A DNA stretch of 64,000 bases from Melitaea cinxia. Its lineage: Eukaryota > Arthropoda > Insecta > Lepidoptera > Nymphalidae. The notes beneath the pieces were generated by a model. It worked only from the letters and a program-made list of their open reading frames with translations, ran no database searches and had not been told where the DNA came from. Each line of letters starts with the position of its first letter. The first letter of the stretch is position 1. The stretch is from positions 1,255,501 to 1,319,500 of the forward strand of contig NC_059410.1 of the NCBI RefSeq assembly GCF_905220565.1, in the 5' to 3' direction. This document shows, piece by piece, positions 43,850-54,499 of the stretch. Made by a program: the position numbers and the translations under genes.

Positions 43850-44430
43850 TTTACTCGAAAACGAAAAAAAAAAACCACTTCAACAACATCTACACATAAT
43901 ACAGCGTAGGTAGACCAAAACTAGTTAGGCTAGTTTTAACATTCAGTCGGTATCAGATTTAGATTAAAATTAAATGGGACCACAATAAAGCACAAGTTTT
44001 TGATTAAAATATGAGTGTCTGTTTGTGAAATCAAAATAACCGCTTTTTACTCAATAAATATGGATGTATTTTTTACAATTTTTGTCTGTCTGTCTGTCTG
44101 TTTGTTCCGACTAATCTCTGAAGTGGCTGGACTGATTTTGGAGGGACTTTCACTGGCAGATAGTTGATGTAGAAAGGAGTAACTTAGGCTACTTTTATTT
44201 TAGATTTTTTTAAATAAATTTTTTATTTTCCCACGGGGACCAAGTCGCGGGCACATCTAGTTATTAGATATACTCGTAAATCAAAAAGTACTTGGCAAAT
44301 CTCGATTAAATTTAAATGGGTCCACGTGACAAACACTACCTTTCGATTAAAAAAAAAAATCATTGAAATCGGTCGACCGAGTAAAAAGTTTGGTAACATA
44401 CATAAAAAAAATATTGAACTGCTCCTTGAG
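43850..44430 (+). mobile_element. Family I copy interrupted by family F
   Basis: 'aaaccacttcaacaacatctacacataatacagcgtaggtagacc' starts the copy. It resumes at 44261 with 'ttattagatatactcgtaaatc' and ends near 'actgctccttgaggtaaag'. The middle is replaced by a family-F element. Confidence 0.6.
44050..44260 (+). mobile_element. Helitron-like family F copy
   Basis: It reads (TGTC)n, 'actaatctctgaagtggctgg', 'cactggcagatagttg' and 'cggggaccaagtcgcgggcacatCTAG' followed by T, so the Helitron-type 3' end is on the right. There is no target duplication, consistent with Helitron insertion between A and T. Confidence 0.55.
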
Positions 44431-44689
44431 GTAAAGAGGTGTATCGGGATGAAAAAGTACACAATATAGTAACGAGAGTACGTGAGTATTCCTGCGAAAA
44501 CGAATCGGGAGTCACTTGAGAAGGTTGTGAAATCCGGAAACATGGTCATATTTGCGAAGACCAAATATGAACCGTTTGCCAAAATTTGGAGGCGTTAAGC
44601 TTATTTAACTGCTACTTTTTAAGATCAAAATAGAAAGTGACTATACACGAATATTTTCCCATATATCTAACTATAGATTTCCTTTTATT

Positions 44690-44740
44690 CCTCTTCTTTC
44701 TTCACTTTTTCTCTCTTCTTTCTTCACTTTTTCTCTCTTT
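44690..44740. repeat. 22-bp tandem duplication
   Basis: 'tcttctttcttcactttttctc' occurs twice head to tail in a CT-rich run. Confidence 0.8.
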
Positions 44741-44969
44741 GATTCATGGATGTTATACACAATTATAATGCAATTATTGTCGTATGTAGCATAAACATAC
44801 CTTTTTATTTTAATTTATAGTTCACGAGATTACCGCAAACGAGAAATAGCTCGGTATGCTTTTAATATTACTTAATTTCTTTCCATTTTTTTTTAATATG
44901 CATGTGAGTCGATTTTTAAGTTAGTCGAGATAAATGAATATCGTATAGATATATAAATTTGGAGCGTAG

Positions 44970-45160
44970 AACCGATGGTCGGCGGAGCAAGAAGGTTGTC
45001 GAATGGAGGCCATGGCTAAGCAAACGTAATGTTGGACGCCCTCCAGTCAGGTGTACCAACGACTTGAGGAGGGTAGCTGGTAGATACTGAATGGCTTAAG
45101 TGGGTCCTGTTGCGTACCCTGGGGGAGATTTACGTCTAGCAGTGGACTGTAAAAGGCTGA
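44970..45160 (+). pseudogene. Degraded RTE-type LINE ORF2 C-terminus
   Basis: Across three frames the pieces are R-W-S; then V-V-E-W-R-P-W-L, R-N-V-G-R-P-P-V-R-C and N-D-L-R-R-V-A-G; then W-L-K-W-V-L-L-R-T-L-G-E-I-Y-V and Q-W-T-V-K-G. This is the usual RTE order (RR..EWRP..GRPP.RW.DDLRRVAG...W...GEAYVQQWT..G). At least two frameshifts and an internal stop make it dead. It is a different RTE lineage from the 12.6 kb copy. Confidence 0.8.
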
Positions 45161-45199
45161 TGGTGATATAAATTAATCTTGACTAAAACTAAAATACGC

Positions 45200-45870
45200 A
45201 CACAGGTACAAAACAGACATAATTAAGGTAAATATATAAAATATAGGTTTGAAGTAAGATTTCTACATAATTACAGTGAAATGGCGTGAAAAGCGACTGC
45301 GGCCAAGTCCTGAATAATTTATCATGTTTGCTTTCCTTCGTGTTAGTGAGTGGACGGGTAACGCTGAACGTATACTGATGGTTTTCATGCAGTACATCAT
45401 TTATTTATTTTATACTTAGAGATAGATGATATGACTTGATAGTAACATATTTTAAAGTACAAAGTGTGGAAATTTTTTCACGTCACAGGTTAGGAAACAA
45501 GCGTACGGGTCGCCTGATGGTAAGCAATTACCGTAGTATACATGGGCTACTTTTATCCTAAAATTTCTACCAAAATTTCCACAGGAATGTATATTATGTG
45601 AGTAAAACCTGAAGGTATAGCTGGTATTATGGTTAGAATCATACTTATTAAGTTTATTTCTTTATAAGTTATAATGATAGATAACTAGAGATTACATGAT
45701 GAATATACCTATAAAAAACAGGACCTGAAAATTTAAGGTTGAAATAGTAACACTCGTCTTTTGCGTCAGAGCTTAAATAGGAACTGTTTTCCAAAGAGGA
45801 ATAAAGGTTTTAGATCTTTGGTTTTAATCCCGATTAATTTAACTCGGATTTGGTGATGATAGCTCATACT
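45200..45870. other. Mostly unique DNA
   Basis: A short family-C fragment ('aggttaggaaacaagcgtacgggtcgcctgatggtaagc', 45488-45530) is the only repeat seen. Confidence 0.45.
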
Positions 45871-45874
45871 GAAA

Positions 45875-46213
45875 ACGCGTTGGCGCAACGGTCACAGTAC
45901 TGATTTGTTGCTGTTGCGCTGGCGGTTGCGGGTTCGATCCATGCACATGAAAAGCATGTATATTATGCTGCCATACGGATGCTGCCTTGGTCTTGGTGTT
46001 TGTGCAGTCTTTGTGGGTCTCCCCACCATGCCTCAGAGAGCACGTTAATCTGTCGGTCCCGGTTATTATCATGTACTCCTAATAGCGATCGTCTCATAGT
46101 AGGGAATATATCGGCCAACCCGCATTGGAGCAGCGTGCTGGATTAAGCTCTGATCCTTCTCCTACATGGGGAAAAAAGCCTATGTCCAGCAGTGGGATAT
46201 TACAGGTTAAAGC
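45875..46213 (+). mobile_element. SINE family B copy
   Basis: A box 'ttggcgcaacggt', B box 'gggttcgatccat' and tail 'cagcagtgggatattacaggtt' are all present in sense. No clear TSD. Confidence 0.88.
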
Positions 46214-46382
46214 AAACCCAAACTTAACTTGCGAGTCAGTGACAGTGTACTTGAAAAATAATTTTTAATATAAACCTAAAAATCTAAAAAATAATCTACA
46301 CTTGAATGTATAAGTATATATACGCGATAGGTCATGTCCGCTTTAAGTGTTGTCTTTAAGTGTGTAATTGATATATGTATTA

Positions 46383-46475
46383 TTTCTATGTACTATGGCT
46401 ATTACCTATAATACAAGCACTAAGTTGCTTACCACAAGAACAGACGACCGTGTGTGTATGTTAGAAGATATTTAC
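46383..46475 (+). repeat. SINE family S2 body fragment
   Basis: 'atggctattacctataatacaagcactaagttgcttacc...gacgaccgtgtgtgtatg' lacks the tRNA head. Confidence 0.7.
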
Positions 46476-46789
46476 TTATTTCATAATTTTCAATAACTCT
46501 GCGCTGCGCTTTTTACTGTATTTGCCTCGCCATGCGTTTCACATGGAACATGTTTGGAAATGTTTATTTATTCATACGTATTGGTTTGTAGAATAGTAAG
46601 AAAAGGGACTGAAAAAATACACACAGAGAGTGTATAAAAGGTTATAGGATTTATTTTAAGCGGCATCCATATTTAATTGGCACTAAAATACCTTCTAACG
46701 TCTTCTACATTTTTAACCAGAAACTACCTCTAAAAATGGAAATATAAATTATCAATGTAGAATTCGTGTGTTTTTTTTTATTCATATTT

Positions 46790-47161
46790 TTTTACACTAC
46801 AAGGTCGTTAAATAAGCGTACGGCTTATCTGTAAGCGATTATCATAGCGTATAGACGCGTGCCAGAGCCATCGCAAGCACGTTGTCGACCCTACCGCCGA
46901 TCTCCCTAGGAGCTCTGGTCACCAGGTGACCAGTTAAGCGCATCGCTTACCAACAGGAGCTCTGGTCATCTCAGTGACTACAGTAGCCTAAAGATGCTCC
47001 CAGTAGCCTAAAGATGCTCCCAGTAGCTTTGGTCACCTCATTGACCACAGGAACACAACATTGCTTGAAATCAGTATTATTTAGCAGTGATCTTCTATAA
47101 GGTCAAAGTACCAGACCAGCTGCTCCAGATTTTGATATTTCCTGCTGTACCTTACCTCAGG
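46790..47161 (-). repeat. SINE-like family C copy with internal tandem duplication
   Basis: Both ends are family C. The centre contains two copies of cagtagcctaaagatgctcc and a repeated 'aggagctctggtcac/t' block, so the copy is ~90 bp longer than usual. Confidence 0.8.
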
Positions 47162-47462
47162 TTCTTATGGGATTAATGTTCCTAAGCAAATATACAACGA
47201 ATTAATTACATCACGTCAACAAACTTGGCCTTTAATACCTAGATTCACATTCTATTGATGAAGATTCACATTCTGTTGAGAGCTGCTGAATGTAAGGCGT
47301 ATATTTATGAATTATATGAGTATTCTTTGAATTTAGATACACATCACAATAAATACCTTTTTAACTAAACATTGATATACCACGCAGTGGTTTTAATCGC
47401 TTTTATAAACACTATGCCGCTATGAAAACTAACACATTTTTTTTAAATATACCTACAACTAA

Positions 47463-47832
47463 GCTTAACAAGCGTACGGCTCACAATCACGCAGCCGTAT
47501 TGTTGATCCTTTTTTTTACGTGGGGAAAATCCATCATGGATACCCTCCAGCGCGAGGCCGCCAGAGGGCTATGTCAGACTCCTACTGACTAAAAACCACC
47601 ACGTATGAGCAGTCGTCCGCCTGGGTGGGGCGAGATGGGGTCGCGCTAGCATTCGCCACCTAGCCGTATTGTTGACCCTACCCCAATGCCTTCAGGAGCT
47701 CTGGTCGCCTTACTCACCACAGGATCGAAACACTGCTTGAAACCAATATTATTTAGCTGTGGTCTTCTGTAAGGTCTAGATTCTTCCACAATCGGGCAGC
47801 TCCAGTATTTGAGCAGGATATTTCATGCCATG
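47463..47832 (-). repeat. SINE-like family C copy, split by a LINE fragment
   Basis: 'aacaagcgtacggctcac' begins the copy and 'gagcaggatatttcatgccatgccc' ends it. 47510-47661 is a younger insertion. Confidence 0.85.
47510..47661 (-). mobile_element. R1-like LINE 3' fragment with TSD
   Basis: On the minus strand it reads 'gtggtggtttttagtcagtaggagtctgacatagccctctgg...gatggattttccccacgt' and an A-run, a 3' UTR I associate with R1-clade LINEs of Lepidoptera. The 17-bp flanks agccgtattgttgatcc (47493-47509) and agccgtattgttgaccc (47662-47678) differ at one base. Confidence 0.85.
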
Positions 47833-47966
47833 CCCTTCCACACTGTCTAGCAAATATAGCTGTCAAATCAGATTTATGTTCCTAACATTACTGAAACAAT
47901 ATCAATTATAAGGCTTTATAACATATACATATTTGAAAAGGATTGATTTAACGGCAGGTTAATTAT

Positions 47967-48226
47967 TTTAACTGAGGTAGAGCACAGCAGGAATTTCTTG
48001 CTCAAAATACGGAGTCGCCCGACTGAGCTAGTACCTCTGTTATTTTCTACCGTGTTCCTGGTGATGAGTAATGTGACCAGAGCTCCGGGAGGAAGGGAGG
48101 ATTGGGAATTGGGTCGGCAACGCGCTTGCGATGCTTCTGGTGTTGCAGGCGTCTATAAGCTACGGTAATCTCTTACCATCATATGAGTCGTACGCTTGAT
48201 TGCCGAACTAGTGATAAAAAAAAAGG
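47967..48226 (+). repeat. SINE-like family C copy
   Basis: Runs from 'taactgaggtagagcacagcaggaatttcttgc' to 'gattgccgaactagtgataaaaaaaaa'. Confidence 0.88.
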
Positions 48227-48479
48227 TTAAAGTTGGTCAGGTCATCTATTATAGTAGAAAAAATACGTCTAAATTGAGTATCTAAAATGTCAGTACAATG
48301 TTAGCAAAATTATACTTCCATATTAACGTTACAAAGATTTAATTAGGAGTGTTCGATTCGAGTGCGAATAAGGTATTTCATTAAGCGAGTCCCTTTTACT
48401 AATCTCCAAGGAGATAATTTTGTTACCCTCGCCCTAGAGCATGAAAAAATAAAATAAAAACAGAAGCAACGCCTACGAA

Positions 48480-48620
48480 ATCTCTCCTAATCCGCTTATA
48501 TCGGATTTTGACACGCCACGAGCCACGCGAGCCTCGGGTTTGGGTGCTGTGTTGAATCTACATCAAACGCGAAAGGACCTCGTATATAAATAAAATTGTT
48601 ATTACTTTTTTCAGTGTATC
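48480..48620 (+). promoter_or_regulatory. Candidate TATA+Inr core promoter
   Basis: TATATAAA at 48583-48590 is followed by the arthropod initiator TCAGT at 48611-48615. The first T of the TATA box lies exactly 30 bp before the initiator A (48613). The 100 bp upstream are GC-richer than the surroundings and belong to no repeat family here. The predicted transcript runs rightwards into the short leader frame at 48679. Confidence 0.4.
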
Positions 48621-48678
48621 AATTGAATGAGATGTGATTCTCAGTTTTAAAGTATTTTTCTTTGTAATTTAAAAAAAA

Positions 48679-48735
48679 ATGTTAAAACAAATAATATTGT
48701 TGAGTATTATGAGTTATTTATGTACACAAGTCTAA
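48679..48735 (+). CDS. Candidate signal-peptide-like leader exon (partial)
   Basis: Eighteen codons begin M-L-K-Q-I-I-L-L-S-I-M-S-Y-L-C-T-Q-V: one basic residue then a hydrophobic core, as in secretory signal peptides. It starts 66 bp after the predicted initiator. Many insect cuticle and secreted-protein genes have a tiny first coding exon; donor-like gtacac (48722) and gtctaa (48730) sites fall near the end. No second exon was found, and a 9-kb downstream search by eye is not reliable. Two earlier ATGs in the leader open only tiny frames. Confidence 0.25.
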   Translation: MLKQIILLSIMSYLCTQV

Positions 48736-48833
48736 TGGATTTCATAGCTTTAATAAAACAAAAATTGAAGATTATTATTATATCTTTTGATAGTGTTAAA
48801 TGAGCAAGATTTATTGATGAACAATAATATTAT

Positions 48834-49175
48834 CGCTTCGGCCTGTAATATCCCACAGCTGGGCATAGGCCTCTTTCCCCCTGTAGGAGGAGGGTCAGAG
48901 CTTAATCCACCACGCTGCTTCACTGCGGGTTGGCGGATATATTCCCTACTATGAGTAACGATCGCTATCAGGTGTACATGATAACAACCGGGACCGACGG
49001 CTTAACGTGCTCTCCGAAGCACGGTGGTGAGACCCACAAGGACTGCACAAACACCCAGACCACGGCAAACACCTATATGGCCAATACAAATGTTTATCAT
49101 GTGCGGGGATCGAACCCGCAACCGCCAGCGTAACGGGTACAATCCATGGCTGTAACCGTTGCGCCAACGCGGCGT
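48834..49175 (-). mobile_element. SINE family B, full length, perfect TSD
   Basis: Complete tail, body and head (B-box complement 'gggatcgaacccgc', A-box complement 'gttgcgccaacgcgg'). TSD caataatattat at 48822-48833 and 49176-49187. With both pol III boxes intact this is the best-preserved copy. Confidence 0.93.
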
Positions 49176-49448
49176 CAATAATATTATATATTATATTGTC
49201 TCTATACATTTAGAATATCACGTAGACCGTAGTTAGTTTTCGTAAGTATATGGTTAATTAGTGTTATTTACTGATTGTGTTTTAGTGATAAGGACACTAG
49301 CGTTATCGCGGCACACTTGTGACTCATTTGAAGTGACCTAACGTGAAATGGCGTTCAGTCCATTATTGCGAGACCTAGGTCTAATTTTATTATTAGCTGT
49401 AAATTAACATGGCAGGGCTTAAGTTAGGAACGACTGAGGGACGACAGA

Positions 49449-49565
49449 GTTTTTTTTTTTAATATATAGACTAGCGCTTGACCGCGATCTCACCTGATGG
49501 TAAGTGAAGATGCAGCCTAAGATAGTGCGCGCTTGCCTAGAAGATGCCTATTCACTCTTGATTTG
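49449..49565 (-). repeat. SINE fragment, another family
   Basis: A T-run is followed by 'gactagcgcttgaccgcgatctcacctgatggtaagtgaagatgcagcctaag', a common lepidopteran repeat type distinct from family C, although both contain 'cacctgatggtaag'. Confidence 0.5.
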
Positions 49566-49822
49566 AGAGTCAACAATTGATATAGTAAATAACTACTTTT
49601 TCCTAATTTCCTCATGTAAATTATATTATTTTATTAGTAACAATTTTACTTAAGATTGGTAAACAAAAAAACAAAAAAAAATTGTAGATATTTGATTGTA
49701 AATGTTTAGGTTTTTTTTTTTTGTAAAATGTATGTTACACTTTACCAATACAATATTATAAGAATTTCATTATAAAACAAATTATTATAAAAATTTCAGT
49801 CACGGTCATTCATTACCGACAT

Positions 49823-49940
49823 CGATTCAGCCTGTAACATACCACTGCTGGGCATAGGTCTCTTTCTCTGCGCAGGAAAAGGGTCGCAGCTTACCACGCC
49901 ACTTCACCGTGATTTTGCGAATACTTACCATACATACTAT
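49823..49940 (-). repeat. SINE family B tail fragment, diverged
   Basis: 'gattcagcctgtaacataccactgctgggcataggtc' followed by a degraded body. Confidence 0.6.
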
Positions 49941-49974
49941 GATGTAAATAAATATAAATTTATTAATTTATTAA

Positions 49975-50035
49975 TTAATTGACTAAAGCACCGACACGGT
50001 AAGTCGGAGATGCAGGTTCGATCCCCGCTAGAACG
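49975..50035 (+). pseudogene. tRNA-like unit, 5'-damaged copy
   Basis: It is nearly identical to the complete unit at 50272 from the D arm onward ('gactaaagcaccgacacggtaagtcgg...ggttcgatccccgct') and has the same 3' flank 'cggtcgatttttgatatgatgttt'. The acceptor 5' strand is replaced by AT-rich DNA. Confidence 0.75.
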
Positions 50036-50229
50036 GTCGATTTTTGATATGATGTTTAAAAATTGTTTAGAATTCCCTAATGTGTGGGTAAAACAAAAAT
50101 AAATCGTACGAATTAAAAATAGCATGGTGTCGTCTCCTATCAAAGAATTCATTGCAATGTGAAACTTTGAATAGTTACGAGTGCTGTAAAGGACTTACTA
50201 TAGACGGCGCCACGGTCGCTTAGACCGAA

Positions 50230-50372
50230 TATAAAATCATCATATCAAAAATTTCGATCTAGCGAGTACATCGTTCCATAGCTTAATTGGCTAAAGCACC
50301 GACACGGTAAGTCGGAGATGCAGGTTCGATCCCCGCTGGAACGGTCGATTTTTGATATGATGTTTAAAACAA
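50230..50372. repeat. Inverted repeat enclosing the tRNA-like unit
   Basis: Left 'atcatcatatcaaaaatttcga' (50236-50257) and right 'tcgatttttgatatgatgtt' (50346-50365) are inverse copies with one or two gaps. The same right arm follows the damaged copy at 49975. Confidence 0.7.
50272..50343 (+). tRNA. tRNA-like gene or tRNA-derived unit, anticodon position GGT
   Basis: The 72-nt unit folds as a cloverleaf: 7-bp acceptor CGTTCCA/TGGAACG, T8-A9, 4-bp D stem GCTT/AAGC with GG in the loop, 5-bp anticodon stem CCGAC/GTCGG, 4-nt variable region, and T arm GCAGG/CCCGC (one A-C mismatch) around TTCGATC. The anticodon loop ACGGTAA has C instead of U33, and GGT is not a normal eukaryotic Thr anticodon. 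With the duplicate copy and inverted-repeat flanks, a tRNA-derived mobile unit is likelier than a working tRNA. Confidence 0.5.
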
Positions 50373-50374
50373 AT

Positions 50375-51230
50375 TGTTAATAAATATACAGTTCATTAAA
50401 TTGAGTTTGAAACGATTGTTTTCGCAATTTAGGACGCGATATATACAAATTGCATCAAGTAGGTTTAAATATTAAAAATATAGTTACGATCTAAGTTATC
50501 GCTACAGCCTTTATCTCGCACAGTAACGGTATAACGCCGTATTCGTTTATCATCACGTATAGAAAGTTATCAGTCCCGACGTCGATGTAGGTCGCATTTG
50601 CGCCGTTCTGGTGAAGGCTTGAATATACCCGTAACTAATTAGTTATATTGTAGGAACAGCCTTTAAACTTGTTTGGTTTGATTTCGTTTAGATGTTGATA
50701 AGTGTTATGGGATGTAATAGCTCCTGGACTGAACTGAAGTGCTCAATCAGAAAACTTTTGGCCGACCACCTCTTCTCAATATTAAAGAAAGGGTAGAATT
50801 GTTCAAAATTGTTTGGTTTTAATTTGGGTAGACGTCCATAGTAGTATATATATATAATATATATTTTTTTGTTTATAAGACAATTATTTAAATAGCTACA
50901 AAATTAGTCAAAAGACTGCATTGAAAAATTATATTCACAATTTTAAAATACCTTATAATAAATTGTTTTTTCTTAATCATCATTTATTAAAGCGATCTTT
51001 GGCAACTAAATAAAAAGAAAACAAAGTTATTTTATAACCAGACGCGGTCGTCTCTACCTATGTAGGTTAAATTATTATTTTTGTGACAAGCGTCCACATA
51101 AATCATTGTAACTTTAGACTATTACTCGACAGTCATCCCGCCCTTAACGCCAGTAGTCGCCGGTTTGATTTCCGTTTGCCGCAAGTATAGAAGTATCTCG
51201 CCACGATGCCTCACTTGTTATTTATGGTAG
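50375..51230. other. Unique DNA
   Basis: No gene or repeat copy is recognised. A (TA)n run lies near 50847. Confidence 0.4.
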
Positions 51231-51544
51231 GAAAATTATCCTCCAATTCAGGACGGAACAGCATGGTGGATAAAGCTTCAACCCCAAGTGTGGGATGCTT
51301 ATAAACTAATTTAGCCCTGATATATTCACACCATCATATCCATAACATACAAGTTAACGTGTTACACCGTTGTATTTCATTTTTGAAATCCTTAAATTAA
51401 TTACACGGCTATCAAAATGAGGGCGTGTATTTTTATTAAGTTAATTAAAGTTAAAAACACTTTTGAGAAATTTCATCGTTTCCAGTATTGTTTTGGATTT
51501 TTGTTCTGAAAACAATGACTCCATAACTTAGTTATTTATTTAAT

Positions 51545-51818
51545 GTTGGTAGGGCATAGCAGGATATATCCTGGTTAAAAATCTGGAGCGACTGGGGAAG
51601 TACTTCCACCGTACAGAAGACCACAGCTTAATAATATTGTTTTCGAGCAGTGTTGTGTTCCTATGGTGAGTAAGGTGACTAGAGCTCCTGGGTAGGATCG
51701 GGGGTAAGGTCGATAATGTGAGACTCTTCTGGTGTTGCAGGCTAACGGCTAAACTACGGTAATCGCTTACCATCAGGTGAGCCGTACGCTTGTTTGCCGA
51801 CCTAGTTGTATAAAAAAA
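51545..51818 (+). repeat. SINE-like family C copy
   Basis: Complete, ending 'ccgtacgcttgtttgccgacctagttgtataaaaaaa'. Confidence 0.88.
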
Positions 51819-52179
51819 TATATTCTTTCCTTGACGTAATTGTAATTTGAAAAATAAAATTGTTTTTTAAATAATTAAGTAATACATTTTAAGGTTGTTG
51901 TTTATAAATTAGTACACACGTTTCCTCGTATTTTTACTCATAAAGGTATGAAAAAGGAATTAGTGTATACTTATAAATTTTTCCACGTAATATTTAAGCA
52001 TTTAGCCTTTCAGCTAAATGTCAAAATAAATAATATCGCACGCTATTTTATTTAAAATACTTTCGGTTTTGTGCAAAATATTTTAATTATATAAGGAATT
52101 ATAGCTGTAGAGTATTATTCATATTGTAATTACATTTTTATAGTGTGTATAATATTCTGAACTGGAACTGTCCCTCCTT

Positions 52180-52521
52180 GACGCCGCATTGGCACAACGG
52201 TCACAACCATGGATTGTGCCTGTTGCGCTGGCGGTTGCGGGTTCGATCCCCGCACATGACAAACATTTGTATTGGCTTTACGGGTTTTGTCGTGGTCTGG
52301 GTGTTTGTGCAGTCCCTGTGGGTCTCCCTACCATGCCTCGGAGAGCACGTTAAGCCGTCGGTCCCGGTTGTTATCATGTACACCTGATAGCGATCGTTAC
52401 TCATATTAGGGAATATATCCGCCAACCCGCATTAGAGCAGCATGGTTGACTAAGCTCTGATCTTTCTCCAGCATGGGGAAAGAGGCCTATGCCCAACAGT
52501 GGGATATTACAGGCTGAAGCG
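52180..52521 (+). mobile_element. SINE family B, full length
   Basis: A box 'ttggcacaacgg' (one change), B box 'gggttcgatcccc' and tail 'cccaacagtgggatattacaggctga'. It is the best plus-strand example of the whole element. The flanks show only an imperfect duplication. Confidence 0.92.
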
Positions 52522-52524
52522 TCA

Positions 52525-53340
52525 CTGGTCCCCTAAGGAAATTGTCCAGAATTTGAGGATAAAAAATATCCTGTGATAGTTAATACTATGTACCAAAAAA
52601 CGGGGGTAAATTATAAGTTTTTATTTATTTAATTTAAAGCCATCATATTATTTCAACATGAACCGCGGCTAAGTTACATTCATACAGATATACTCGAATA
52701 AAAAATGTAATTTTAGCTTTAGTATTAATAATAAAATATCATTGAAATAAAACTGAAATTATCTTTATGTACGTACGTACATAATATTAGCTCTACTGCA
52801 GTTTTCTTTTGAGAACCCATAGATTTAGCCATAAATTAATTTATGATAATTATTATTCGTATGTTTTGTTTTGATTTTTGATGTTATAAATAAAGTTTAT
52901 ATTTTGGTGTGTTATGTGTGATTGATTAGAAATGTGATTATTATTTTTTTTTCTTCCTCAGTAAAATCAAATAAAACTAATATTTTCTCTGCAAACTTGC
53001 AACCAATACATGACATGAGCTTAGAGTATCTATTTCTCTACATATAGTAAAAACTGTTTTCAAACGAATAGAAATCATTTTTTTAAATACTTACTGATAA
53101 TGCGCAAAACGCCATTGACACACACACAAACTGACTCCTATACGTCAGTACCACGTTTACAAAACCAAGGTTAAAGCACATGTCAATGCTTAGTTTCTCT
53201 ATAAGTATGACGACAATCTTACGCAAGTCAGATAATGGCCAATGATTCAGCTGCCTTGACGCCCACGTCGCACCTGGACTTAATCATAATTGTATCAAAA
53301 CTAGCTGGTTGTTAAGTATGAAATGGCTTATTTAATGACT
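52525..53340. other. Unique AT-rich DNA
   Basis: No gene or repeat copy is seen. Confidence 0.4.
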
Positions 53341-53349
53341 ACTCAGACT

Positions 53350-53528
53350 TAGTTGTGCATCACGGTTTCACACGCAATTAATTTAATAAAAAAATAGCCT
53401 ATATATCATTCCTTGGTAAATAGGCTATTAAATACAAAAAAAAAATCAATTCAAACCAGAATTGCTGAGTTTAGTGCGCTTAAACAAATAAACGAACTTT
53501 TCAGCTTTTATTATTATTAGTATAGATC
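53350..53528 (-). repeat. Helitron-like family G copy
   Basis: 'cttagttgtgcatcacggtttcacacgcaatt...tggtaaataggctattaaatac...acttttcagctttta' repeats the order of 24.46 kb. Confidence 0.5.
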
Positions 53529-53977
53529 ACGTTCAAATACTTTTCCTGAACTGTTCTGATTCCTGAACAAATGTTTCCTTTTTATCACGTAGGAGAAGGA
53601 TAAGAACTTCTCAGTGTTCCTTGTTCCGTTGGACAGGTAGACTGGTGGATTCCCAATGTACATCAAGAATAATTTCGAAGAATTTCGTCGTGATAGAGTC
53701 CCAGAGGATGGAAGTTGAAGATGGATAAGTAGTAATTTATACTTTTCTTAAGCTGATACTATATTGACCGCTACGACTTTATCGTGTTCTATTCCCAAAA
53801 AATACCTGAAAGTGATATATATGTAAGTACCGACTAGTGCGGGTACTACGAAAATGTTTGTATTAAAATAATATTATGCTCAATGAAGGTAACTCAGTTC
53901 CGCATTAAATGTTAACTAGCAACAAGTCTTTCTTTTGGTTCCTATTTTTAATATTATTGAATAGTTAAATATTTATC

Positions 53978-54050
53978 AGAAAGAAATCGCTCTTTAGCGA
54001 TAAGATCACCTTTGTACATCTTGCTCTGTATTTCGATGTACAATAGAGAT
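53978..54050 (+). repeat. LINE 3' tail fragment (L2-like)
   Basis: 'agaaatcgctctttagcgataagatcacctttgtacatcttg...tgtacaatagagat'. Confidence 0.7.
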
Positions 54051-54335
54051 TTTTTTTATGTCACTAGGTCGGCAAACAAGCGTACGGCTCACCTGATGGT
54101 AAGCGATTACCGTAGCTTATAGACACCTGCAACACCAGAAGCATCGCAAGCGCGTTGCCGACCCACTCCCCAATCCCCCCAGGAGCTCTGGTCACTTTAC
54201 TCACCAACAGGAACACAATACTGCTTGAAAACAGTATTATTTTGCTGTGATCTTCTGTAAGGTCGAGGTACTACCCCAGTCGGGCTGCTCCATATTTTGA
54301 GCAGGAAATTCCTGCTGTGCCCTACCTCAGTTAAA
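54051..54335 (-). repeat. SINE-like family C, best complete copy
   Basis: The T-run and 'atgtcactaggtcggcaaacaagcgtacggctcacctgatggtaagcgattaccgtagc' at one end and 'gagcaggaaattcctgctgtgccctacctcagtt' at the other define the family. It is 285 bp with no coding capacity. Confidence 0.9.
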
Positions 54336-54499
54336 ATTAAATAAATAAACTAATTAACTATGTTTATTAAAATTAATAGAAAAAAATTTAGGAGCCAAGA
54401 TTAGAAATTTCGAGACGCGTCATATGAAAATAATTTAACACGTTAAAGTTTTGTACAACTCTTTTCTCAATTTTATTGTCTCCTATATCCAGCTACATG

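Noticed and set aside
44223..44582. 119-codon hydrophobic minus-strand protein
   Set aside because: It overlaps the family F/I nest on one side and random AT-rich DNA on the other. Phe/Ile/Leu richness comes from A/T-rich codons.
48930..49209. Small proteins on both strands (also at 2.8, 10.6, 15.7, 45.9 and 52.2 kb)
   Set aside because: The same peptides recur wherever family B SINEs occur; they are conceptual translations of the SINE.
50272..50343. Functional tRNA-Thr(GGT)
   Set aside because: C at position 33, a non-existent anticodon in eukaryotes, a duplicate damaged copy and inverted-repeat flanks argue for a tRNA-derived unit.
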